Virus record (IMG/VR): IMGVR_UViG_3300044616_001090
Coordinates: 1 to 47,058 of that record
DNA from: a virus
Direction: 5' to 3' (one strand)
DNA length: 47,058 bases
Under the pieces are notes generated by a model. The model did no database searches. It worked only from the letters and a program-made list of their open reading frames with translations, and was not told the DNA's origin. Numbering within the stretch: the stretch's first letter is position 1; every line of letters begins with the position of its first letter. The position numbers and the translations under genes are program-made. Of the stretch, positions 39,113 through 45,911 are shown in pieces.

Positions 39113-40096
39113 ATGAATGCGACTAACTACTTACGTAAGAATAACATTAATGAAAATTCAAAACTACTGATTGGTATTGGAGATAGTTTTTGTGCGGGTT
39201 CAGGTTCCGAGTCAATTGAAACTTGGGAAAGAAATGGTTGGGACATTGAAAAAGTTAGATATGATAAAATCGGTCAAGACGAATCATATGAAAATTCATT
39301 TGTAAATCAAATTTGTAAAAAACATTTAAAAGATTACACACCAGTCAATTTAGGAGTATCGGGTAAAGGAAATAGATTTGCAATTCGTGAATTATTTTTA
39401 AATCCAACATTAAATTTAGAAAAAGCAAAAGAAAAAATTGTAATATTTGTGGTTTCAGGATTTGATAGATTGGATGTCGTTAATGATATTGTTGAAAAGT
39501 ATGGTAGATCAAATCATTCAACAACACTTTGGCCAATATATAACCATATTAAAAATAAGGTTGGTTATAGTGAGTTAACTACCAATTCAGGAGAAAGTAT
39601 ATACAATGAAAAATTTGTTGTTTCAGAATTAATTGTAGATTTTTTGACTTTATTTAATTGGTGTGAATTAAATAATTCTAAATTATTATTTGTTAGTGGT
39701 TTTACACCAGAATTAAACATGGAACATTTTTTAAGATGGTTAGTTACAGATAATGATATGGATTTTGATAAAACATTGGCTAGTAAATTAGTATCTAAAA
39801 TACCTTGGCACAGACAAATAAAACCAATGGGTTTTGATTGTATAACTTCAATGTTACTACATCTTGAAAATAGGGACGATTTAATACCGTATTATGGATT
39901 TAGAAACTTTAAACCAGAAAAATTAACTGAATATGGTTATATGTCTAAATGTCAACACCCAACAAAAAAAGGACATGAATTGTTATGTGATTTAATATAT
40001 GATGAGATTAAAAATTATGATAATGTTGAACAACCTAACTTTTATGAACTGTGTTTGGATTATTATAAAAAAAGAAAAACAAATGGTTTAATTTAA
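39113..40096 (+). CDS. SGNH-hydrolase-like protein C
   Basis: A 327-residue protein starting at ATG 39113; an earlier start would run through tRNA-Glu. Blocks: LLIGIGDSFCAG (Ser near residue 26), VNLGVSGKGNRFAIREL, and the last block SKCQHPTKKGHELLCDLI with the candidate His. It is larger than the other copies, with a helical middle. No signal peptide. Placed directly after the tRNA array, so it is likely co-transcribed. Confidence 0.7.
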   Translation: MNATNYLRKNNINENSKLLIGIGDSFCAGSGSESIETWERNGWDIEKVRYDKIGQDESYENSFVNQICKKHLKDYTPVNLGVSGKGNRFAIRELFLNPTLNLEKAKEKIVIFVVSGFDRLDVVNDIVEKYGRSNHSTTLWPIYNHIKNKVGYSELTTNSGESIYNEKFVVSELIVDFLTLFNWCELNNSKLLFVSGFTPELNMEHFLRWLVTDNDMDFDKTLASKLVSKIPWHRQIKPMGFDCITSMLLHLENRDDLIPYYGFRNFKPEKLTEYGYMSKCQHPTKKGHELLCDLIYDEIKNYDNVEQPNFYELCLDYYKKRKTNGLI

Positions 40097-40132
40097 TTTT
40101 GAATTTTGATTTTTTTTTATTATATTACTAAA

Positions 40133-40483
40133 GTGAAACCACAACTATATAATTTATTAATTTCCTTTTTACTTTTTACTGTAGGGTCAATCGGTCATTG
40201 GTATATTCTATATTGGCAATTTAAAATGAACAATTGGATTAAAACTCCATGGCCTTATTTAATATCTGTCGGTTGTGCTTTTATATGGATAATGGCTTCT
40301 CATTATGGTGTTAAGGCTTTTAATGGTGAAATGTGGAGTAATAGATTTGTGTTCTTTGTTACGGGTATTATGGTTGCATCGTTTTTATATCCAATACATT
40401 TCGGTCAACCAATAACAATTAAAACAATTGTACAATTAATTTTGGCATTAACCATTATTATTATATCATTATTTTGGAAATAA
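40133..40483 (+). CDS. Four-helix membrane protein
   Basis: I prefer the GTG start at 40133 (116 residues); a TTG at 40106 or an ATG at 40220 are alternatives. Hydrophobic segments: LYNLLISFLLFTVGSIGHWYIL, PWPYLISVGCAFIWIMASHYGV, RFVFFVTGIMVASFLYPI and TIVQLILALTIIIISLFW. Four helices and size suggest a small DMT/DUF486-type membrane protein. Substrate unknown. Confidence 0.6.
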   Translation: MKPQLYNLLISFLLFTVGSIGHWYILYWQFKMNNWIKTPWPYLISVGCAFIWIMASHYGVKAFNGEMWSNRFVFFVTGIMVASFLYPIHFGQPITIKTIVQLILALTIIIISLFWK

Positions 40484-40496
40484 AAAATTATAAGTT

Positions 40497-40727
40497 ATGT
40501 TTATAGGTTATTATGTTATTTGTGTTATTTATTGTTTGTATCAGTTGTTTAAAAATTTAGACAAAAGATATTCTAACGACCCAACAGGTGGTTCACCAGA
40601 ATTAGATACTATCATGGTTATCGTTATGGCTTGGATACTTGCTCCTGTTGATATTTCATTAACATGGATTCGTTGGTATAGGGAAGCTGAAGAAGCAAGA
40701 AGAAGACAAGGTAGTAGATTTTTATAA
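40497..40727 (+). CDS. Small membrane protein
   Basis: A 76-residue protein with two hydrophobic helices (GYYVICVIYCLYQLF; IMVIVMAWILAPVDISLTWI) and a basic tail (WYREAEEARRRQGSRFL). It lies 13 bases after the four-helix membrane gene, so they may be partners. Confidence 0.55.
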   Translation: MFIGYYVICVIYCLYQLFKNLDKRYSNDPTGGSPELDTIMVIVMAWILAPVDISLTWIRWYREAEEARRRQGSRFL

Positions 40728-40731
40728 GATA

Positions 40732-40856
40732 TGGGACTCCGATGGAAGTCCGCAAGAAGAATAGATGTTTTTCGTCCATCAAATATCAATAGTGCTGACC
40801 GCTACGGAGATACAAGACAGAAGTGAAGGAACTGTTCCTATTGATTATTTTGTTTT
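40732..40856 (+). ncRNA. Candidate small structured RNA
   Basis: The gap of 166 bases has no gene. A GGACT/AGTCC hairpin at 40735-40750, an alternative GATGGA/TCCATC pairing (40741-40746 with 40775-40780), and an 8-bp stem ATCAATAG/CTATTGAT (40785-40792 with 40838-40845) enclose GC-richer sequence, then a T-rich end. Could be a 3' UTR element or a small RNA with terminator. Confidence 0.4.
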
Positions 40857-40893
40857 TTAACAAAAAATTCCTATATTATTAAAAATAGAAAAT

Positions 40894-41106
40894 ATGAAGT
40901 GTTTAAAAAATACTAAAACTGGAAACATCATTAGAGTAGATGAAAAACAAGCTTATCAAATGGTGGGTAACACATGGAAATACACAACTAAAACAGAGTG
41001 GAAAGGTGTAGCATCTCCATCCCCAAAAGAGAATGTTGAAGTTGGTCACGACCAAGGAGGTTCTTATGAAATTAAGAAAGAAAAAAAATCTAAGAAAGTT
41101 TCTTAA
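40894..41106 (+). CDS. Hypothetical small basic protein
   Basis: A 70-residue protein: MKCLKNTKTGNIIRVDEKQAYQMVGNTWKYTTKTEWKGV, then a polar Lys-rich tail. The N-terminal pattern (K-L-x-N-x-x-T-G-x-I-x-R-V...WKY-x-x-K-S/TEWK) is one I associate with small phage proteins. Function unknown. Confidence 0.6.
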   Translation: MKCLKNTKTGNIIRVDEKQAYQMVGNTWKYTTKTEWKGVASPSPKENVEVGHDQGGSYEIKKEKKSKKVS

Positions 41107-41133
41107 TAATTTCTTTTTTTGAAAAATGTTTCT

Positions 41134-41141
41134 TATCTTTG
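41134..41141 (+). promoter_or_regulatory. TATCTTTG promoter box of the giant RNA
   Basis: Exact TAnnTTTG, 28 bases after the stop of the small gene. There is a TTG at 41119 but the spacer is only 12 bases, so the upstream part is unclear. Confidence 0.55.
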
Positions 41142-41159
41142 TTAAAGAAACAAGAAATA

Positions 41160-41168
41160 GTTCTTTGA
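41160..41168 (+). promoter_or_regulatory. boxA-like element at the start of the giant RNA
   Basis: GTTCTTTGA, identical to 37551-37559 and 18 bases after the -7 box. Fits an antitermination signal for a long untranslated transcript. Confidence 0.6.
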
Positions 41169-41179
41169 ATAAAAATATT

Positions 41180-42047
41180 GGCCGTCTATAGTCAATAAAA
41201 TAAACCACGAAAGTGGGATAAAGTGAGGAGTCCTTGGTTGGGACAAATTGCGGATTCATTAATGGATCTCAAGTAGACAAGTGGAATATCATTTAACCTG
41301 AAGTAGTGAGGGTAACTCCGTAGCGAAAGGGTTGGATGACCAAGCAATCCGAGTTGTTTGGTTGAGATGGGAACATCAATAAGAATAATCCATAGAATTC
41401 ATGTAAGAAATATAGTTATCCAATTATATTATTGCGTAATTCAATATAATGGTGGTCTTAAAACCGTAGCGTCGTAAGATGGAAGGTATGACAAAAAACA
41501 GGTGGTGCTGTTAGTGTCCTTGACTAAATCCTACCAAGGGTTTAATCTTGAAGGAAACCAAAAATATGATGGCAGGGATGTCATATCGGGTAGTTTAGTA
41601 TCGAGTCGCCCAAAAGGTGATTTGGCTGGTCACGAACCGCTACCTGGATAATTCGGAAACTAAATTTTTATTATCGGTATAAAAATCAATAATTAAAAGA
41701 AAAAGTGTTCGTGCGTAATGTCCGATAGGTCACTACATAGTTGTGAGGGGTTCACAGCCATAAAGGGTCTCAAGCCCAATATGATTTTTAAGAAAGTTCT
41801 CTAAACCCGCAAGGTTGAGTCAGGTCGGCAGATTTGATGAGTGATGAGTACTAATAGAGTAGGGTGTTACGAAAGGATTGGTTAATCTAATTGACCGTGA
41901 CTGAAACTTACTAATCAAAAGTTAGTGGAAATAAGGGGAATCAAATAATCCTTTTAAAGAGTTTCGTTAAGACATGTATTCTCAATGTTTTATTTTCTTT
42001 GTTTAGAAAAACAAAGTGGTGGTGAATGTATGTAAAACCATACGGCC
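41180..42047 (+). ncRNA. Giant structured non-coding RNA (about 870-900 nt)
   Basis: No plausible reading frame covers this region. The ends can pair: GGCCGT at 41180-41185 with ACGGCC at 42042-42047, extended by three more pairs past a mismatch. Inside are many GC-rich, evenly spaced segments and several GNRA-type hairpins: CCAC-GAAA-GTGG at 41205-41216, GAGG-GTAA-CTCC at about 41308-41321, CCC-GCAA-GG at about 41806. It has its own promoter, boxA-like site and terminator. Size, phage context and nearby tRNAs fit the GOLLD/ROOL class of large ornate RNAs; I cannot confirm a family without a covariance search. Confidence 0.72.
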
Positions 42048-42058
42048 TATACAAAATT

Positions 42059-42086
42059 AAGTCAGAAGAAATTCTGACTTTTTTTA
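42059..42086 (+). terminator. Terminator of the giant RNA
   Basis: Perfect 9-bp stem AAGTCAGAA/TTCTGACTT with GAAA loop and a seven-T run. Confidence 0.9.
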
Positions 42087-42119
42087 TGTATATTCAAAAA
42101 AAATTAGTATATTAGTGTT

Positions 42120-42869
42120 ATGAGATTAGTATGTATATCAGATACTCACAGCCTTCATCATCAGATGGAACATTCTTTACCAAAAGGTGATGTGTTAATC
42201 CATGCGGGAGATATCTCAAACAAAGGTGGTGAAAAAGATGTTACCGATTTTATTCAATGGTTTCAAAAATTAGGTGGGTGGGATCAAAAAATATTCATAT
42301 CGGGTAATCATGATTATTGTTTTGAAAGAATTAATAAACCCTCTTATAAGGGTATGTACGATTGGTTAGGTCATTCAATGTCACCTGAGAACTTGTCACA
42401 ATCTGATGTGACTTATTTGGAAGATAGTTCTTTTACTATTGAAACTCCTGAGTTCTCAAGACCTATTAAATTTTATGGTAGTCCTTGGCAACCTTGGTTT
42501 TATGATTGGGCGTTTAATTTACCGAGATTAGGAATTGAATTACAAGAAAAATGGAATATGATTCCTGAGGATACCGATGTGTTAATTACACATAGTCCAC
42601 CAAATGGACATGGTGATTTAGTTAATAATTGGAGACAACCAAATACAAACGTTGGTTGTGAATGTCTAATAAATAGAATTGGTGAAATCAATCCATTGGT
42701 AAATGTGTTTGGACATATTCATGAAGGTTATGGTGTTACATATGGTGGTAAAACTTTGTTTGTTAACGCCGCAATTTGTACCACCGGATATGAACCAACC
42801 AATAAACCAATCGTGATTGACTTAGTTGAAATAAACGGAAAAATAAACGCGGTATATGTCCAAGAATAA
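42120..42869 (+). CDS. Calcineurin-like metallophosphoesterase
   Basis: A 249-residue protein with all family motifs: SDTH (7-10), HAGDIS (28-33), GNHDYC (62-67), ITHSPPNGHGD (near 162) and FGHIHEGYG (near 199). Such enzymes cleave phosphodiesters or phosphomonoesters, including cyclic nucleotides, RNA ends or nucleotide signals. With the RNA-repair genes, an RNA 2',3'-phosphodiesterase role is one option. It overlaps the next gene by 14 bases. A TATATTAG sequence is 5 bases before the ATG. Confidence 0.9.
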   Translation: MRLVCISDTHSLHHQMEHSLPKGDVLIHAGDISNKGGEKDVTDFIQWFQKLGGWDQKIFISGNHDYCFERINKPSYKGMYDWLGHSMSPENLSQSDVTYLEDSSFTIETPEFSRPIKFYGSPWQPWFYDWAFNLPRLGIELQEKWNMIPEDTDVLITHSPPNGHGDLVNNWRQPNTNVGCECLINRIGEINPLVNVFGHIHEGYGVTYGGKTLFVNAAICTTGYEPTNKPIVIDLVEINGKINAVYVQE

Positions 42870-43536
42870 TGAAGTGGTAAGTGTAGTAATATCCACAAGA
42901 AATATAGACGATGAGTATTTGAAACACGTTGAAAAGATGTTTTCACATCCCAAAACCGAAATACTAATTTACGAAAATGATGGGGTTAATTCTTTAACTG
43001 AGATTTACAATATTGGATTAAAAGAATCTAAAAATGATATTGTTGTTTTTATGCATGACGACCTTATTTTAGAGACTCCAAACATGACTCCAAAGATTGT
43101 TAAGTTATTTGAGAAACATTCTGAATATGGAATTATTGGAATTGCCGGAACGGATAAATTAACGAGTGGAAGATGGTGGGATAACCGTGAAAATATGTTT
43201 GGGGTTGTTGGTCATATTCACGAAGGTAAAAGACACGTTAATCACTATTCTAAAGGGGTATTTAACGATGTTCTTAAGGATGTTGTAATTGTGGATGGTT
43301 TATTCTTTATGGTCCGTAAAAGTCTTCTAAAGAAGGAATTTAATGAAGATTTTAAAGGTTTCCATTTCTATGACATTCCGTTTTGTGTTGAAAACAAATT
43401 TGAAGGGGTTAAGATTGGTTTAACGACCAAATTTGGAATCACTCACAAATCTGTGGGTATAACCAATAAACAATGGGAAAAGAATAAACTATTATTTGAG
43501 GCGTTATTTGAAAAACAATTACCCTTGACAATTTAG
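42856..43536 (+). CDS. Glycosyltransferase-2-like protein
   Basis: A 226-residue protein: VSVVISTRNIDDEYLKHVEKM, then ILIYENDGVNSLTEIYNIGLKESKNDIVVFMHDDLI (FMHDD is a DxD-like metal site at 65-69), a loop with GRWWDNRENMFG and a final DVVIVDGLFFMVRKSLL. It is the nucleotide-sugar binding half of a GT-A fold. The acceptor could be DNA, capsule or protein. It is translated with the phosphoesterase gene. Confidence 0.8.
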   Translation: MSKNNEVVSVVISTRNIDDEYLKHVEKMFSHPKTEILIYENDGVNSLTEIYNIGLKESKNDIVVFMHDDLILETPNMTPKIVKLFEKHSEYGIIGIAGTDKLTSGRWWDNRENMFGVVGHIHEGKRHVNHYSKGVFNDVLKDVVIVDGLFFMVRKSLLKKEFNEDFKGFHFYDIPFCVENKFEGVKIGLTTKFGITHKSVGITNKQWEKNKLLFEALFEKQLPLTI

Positions 43537-43548
43537 TCATTTTTGATA

Positions 43549-43556
43549 TATTTATA
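43549..43556 (+). promoter_or_regulatory. TATTTATA box before the small membrane gene
   Basis: Plus-strand TATTTATA, 14 bases before the ATG at 43571, oriented as in the minus-strand examples. Confidence 0.45.
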
Positions 43557-43570
43557 TAAAAACATACGTT

Positions 43571-43783
43571 ATGATGTACATTATTTTAGGTTTACTTATG
43601 GCAGCTGGTGTTGCATTTTTATTAATGAAATCTGGTAAGATTGAAGACAAGAACGGTAATAACGTTCCTGATAAATTGGAACCAATGGTTGAAGAAGTTG
43701 TTGAAGCCGTTAAAAAGGTTAAGAAAACTGTTAAGAAAGTAACTGAACCAGTTAAGAAAAAATCAGCAAAAAAGACTAAGTAA
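43571..43783 (+). CDS. Small membrane protein with Asp/Asn loop and Lys-rich tail
   Basis: A 70-residue protein. One membrane helix (MMYIILGLLMAAGVAFLLM), then EDKNGNNVPDKLE, whose spacing is like a calcium loop of the thrombospondin-type-3 kind, and a Lys/Val-rich helix (EAVKKVKKTVKKVTEPVKKKSAKK). Probably a basic membrane-anchored tail. Own TATTTATA box and terminator. Confidence 0.6.
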   Translation: MMYIILGLLMAAGVAFLLMKSGKIEDKNGNNVPDKLEPMVEEVVEAVKKVKKTVKKVTEPVKKKSAKKTK

Positions 43784-43809
43784 TTAATTTTAGTTTAATA
43801 TAGTTTATT

Positions 43810-43841
43810 AAGGGTTAAAATTTGTTTTTTAACCCTTTTTT
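43810..43841 (+). terminator. Terminator before the tmRNA
   Basis: Stem AAGGGTTAAAA/TTTTAACCCTT with a short T-rich loop and T-run. Confidence 0.85.
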
Positions 43842-43861
43842 ATCTATTTTCGTTTTACTAT

Positions 43862-44265
43862 GGGGATGCTTTGGATTTGACTGGCGTTTATATAGTAAAT
43901 GGGCACGTAGTCAGAATTCATCTATGACTTAAATCCACGGTGAAGAAAATCAAACGGCAACGTTTACAACAACATGGAAATTGCAGGTATCCTTGCAACT
44001 TCTAAAGTAGCAGCCTAACTAAGTTAGCCTCCTATGCGGGTCGATGTACATATAACCTAGGAACAGAAGTACTTACGGTGTGATACCACCTCAGAGTGTC
44101 AAAGGTATCGTTCAGAGTACTACCTTAAGTGAACTCTACACAGTTATTGGTAACGATGTAAAAATAGAAACCATTTATTTGTCTGTTGTGAATAACAGAA
44201 TAAACGTGTAGTCCATTTATGTTATGGCGATTAGGACACGGGTTCGACTCCCGTCATCTCCACCA
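43862..44265 (+). ncRNA. ssrA: tmRNA (SsrA)
   Basis: The tRNA-like ends are clear: GGGGATG (43862-43868) pairs with CATCTCC (44255-44261), followed by A and an encoded CCA; the T arm ACGGG-TTCGACT-CCCGT precedes it. The 404-nt length and the TTTGGATTTGACTGG start are typical. The tag reading frame ends GTA-GCA-GCC-TAA at 44007-44018, giving a C-terminal KVAA. It rescues stalled ribosomes by tagging and releasing products. A GGTGAAGAA start typical of Bacteroidota tags occurs at 43939 but in another frame. Confidence 0.95.
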
Positions 44266-44271
44266 AAAATT

Positions 44272-44297
44272 AAACCCATCTAAATGATGGGTTTTTT
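44272..44297. terminator. Bidirectional terminator between tmRNA and an SGNH gene
   Basis: Stem AAACCCATC/GATGGGTTT with a TAAAT loop; T-run on the plus side and an A-rich side that gives T on the minus strand. Confidence 0.8.
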
Positions 44298-45227
44298 GTT
44301 TTCACCTATAATTTCAATCAAAGTCTTTGATAATTCTTTATGACCATTTCTACTATAATGTATGTCCTTTACATTCCCTTTAGTTTCATCTTTAATTGTT
44401 TCATATTTGAAATATGGTATCATCAATTTGAAACATTCTTTTTTATGGTTTGTTGTGTTATAAATTTTTGGATTAAAGTTTCTATTAATTTCGCCATAAA
44501 TAGATAATGGACAGATTTCTCTATTAACCAAAAATATTTTTTTGTTTTGATTTACTAAAGATTTTATCTCATTTAGGTCTATTGGATTAATTAAATCAAA
44601 TAGATAATCACAACTTCTCGTTATTGCGTTTTTAACATTAATATCTATATTTTTCCATGTATCCGCAATCATTATTCTCTTCATCTCAATATCTTCAGAT
44701 GACCATATATTATCCCCGATATGAGTTTGAGGTTCAGACCAAGTCCAATGATATGTGTTAATTCCATTTAATAGTTTATTAATAACTTTGATGTTATTTG
44801 ATATTTCTTTCCACCATATATTATATGAATCACGATTTACAGCAATTTCATGTGTTGATTGTAAATTAACGTCATCATTCTGTTTAGGTACAGATGTAAA
44901 TGGAAGTACGTCAACAAATGTATTATTTTGTGATGCAATTCTAAAACGATTAATTGACGTCCAACCAAAAATAACTAAATCGTTTTTTGATATGTTTTCA
45001 TAATTTTCTAAAAAGGTATCAAATATCGTATAATTTGAACATCCCCCCAATGAATAATTACATAATTGATAGTCATAATGATTTGCAATTAATTCACAGT
45101 AACTTTCAGGTATTTCATTAATTACTTTATAATAATCTAAAAACCAAGATGAATTGGATTCTTTATGTTGTTTAAATGTTACGGAAAAGGAATCTCCAAA
45201 TACGTGTATTTTAGGTTTTATTATCAT
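44280..45227 (-). CDS. SGNH-hydrolase-like protein D, paralogue of protein A
   Basis: A 315-residue protein: IHVFGDSFSVTFKQ, SLGGCSNYTIFDTF, DLVIFGWTSINRFRIAS, HWTWSEP, and a last block YETIKDETKGNVKDIHYSRNGHKEL. All of these line up with the 18958 gene, so they share ancestry. It is longer because of an insert (about 195-250). No signal peptide. The stop lies in the bidirectional terminator. Confidence 0.78.
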   Translation of the reverse strand: MIIKPKIHVFGDSFSVTFKQHKESNSSWFLDYYKVINEIPESYCELIANHYDYQLCNYSLGGCSNYTIFDTFLENYENISKNDLVIFGWTSINRFRIASQNNTFVDVLPFTSVPKQNDDVNLQSTHEIAVNRDSYNIWWKEISNNIKVINKLLNGINTYHWTWSEPQTHIGDNIWSSEDIEMKRIMIADTWKNIDINVKNAITRSCDYLFDLINPIDLNEIKSLVNQNKKIFLVNREICPLSIYGEINRNFNPKIYNTTNHKKECFKLMIPYFKYETIKDETKGNVKDIHYSRNGHKELSKTLIEIIGENKKPII

Positions 45228-45244
45228 ATATTCTATACATATCC

Positions 45245-45350
45245 ATAAAACAACAAAAGGTCCGAAGACCCTTTGCCGAGATTTAGAATACCTCCTTTTC
45301 GTTTATAGAGTTATCATTTAATGGCGACCAAACCAATTAAACTCTATAAA
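45245..45350. other. Intergenic hairpin region
   Basis: Two inverted repeats lie in the 133-base gap. AAAGGTC-CGAA-GACCCTTT at about 45257-45276 has one bulge. A perfect 11-bp arm pair, TTTATAGAGTT (45302-45312) with AACTCTATAAA (45340-45350), encloses 27 bases. Neither has a good T-run in the right place, so these may be an mRNA-stability or processing element or a protein site. There is no coding frame. Confidence 0.5.
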
Positions 45351-45360
45351 TAAATATCTT

Positions 45361-45894
45361 TTATTTCTTATTTAAACGTTCTTTTAGAACTTTTTTTACA
45401 GTTTCTTTTACTACTTTTTTATTGGCAGATTCGTTTTGTTGTTGAGCATCCCTAACCGTTACTTTATCATATATTGTTTTACTTATTTCCCCTTTCTTTT
45501 CGTTAGACCCACCAAAGTAACCATATGCTTCCAATGCATTCATTAACTCATCACCAAAAATGTCACCATATCTATCACCAAAAAGACTTAAATTCATTTG
45601 TCCTATTTTAGTGTTTTTACAACCGTATGTCCAAGGATATGTGTTTTCATCACAAGGTTTCCAAGTAAAAGCCTTTTTTGGATTTTGTGTTGATGGATAT
45701 TTTGTGACGTAATTTGTTGTTACTGTTTTCTCTTGTGTATCATTTAACCCAAGTTCCTGTCCGTATTTTTTGTAAAAACCTTTCACCCCTTCAGGAGTTG
45801 ACATTCTTTTTTTAAATTCTTCGTAGGTGTATGTACCCATGTCATATTTGGATGACAATAAATCCCACAATTTTTTTATTTCTACTTCATTCAT
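45361..45894 (-). CDS. Possible peptidoglycan-binding protein
   Basis: A 177-residue protein. Residues 80-125 (CDENTYPWTYGCKNTKIGQMNLSLFGDRYGDIFGDELMNALEAYGYFGG) have the pattern of PG-binding domains: YP-YG-x-N-x-K-I-x-x-L, a D-G-x-F-G segment and A-L-x-x-x-GY. The rest is helical and basic. Such a domain could hold a tail or lysis protein to the cell wall. No catalytic domain is present. Confidence 0.5.
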   Translation of the reverse strand: MNEVEIKKLWDLLSSKYDMGTYTYEEFKKRMSTPEGVKGFYKKYGQELGLNDTQEKTVTTNYVTKYPSTQNPKKAFTWKPCDENTYPWTYGCKNTKIGQMNLSLFGDRYGDIFGDELMNALEAYGYFGGSNEKKGEISKTIYDKVTVRDAQQQNESANKKVVKETVKKVLKERLNKK

Positions 45895-45897
45895 TAT

Positions 45898-45905
45898 TAT
45901 AAATA
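45898..45905 (-). promoter_or_regulatory. TATTTATA box before the possible PG-binding gene
   Basis: Minus-strand TATTTATA ends three bases before the ATG at 45894, as for terminase and PspC. Confidence 0.45.
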
Positions 45906-45911
45906 TTATTT

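Noticed and set aside
41220-41240. GTGAGGAGTCC resembling the RNase P RNA motif GAGGAAAGTCC
   Set aside because: The matching 3' core elements of RNase P are not found at the right distance, and the length is too great.
40903-41259. Minus-strand open frame covering the start of the giant RNA
   Set aside because: Phe/Leu-rich, overlaps a good plus-strand gene and the promoter; not conserved-looking.
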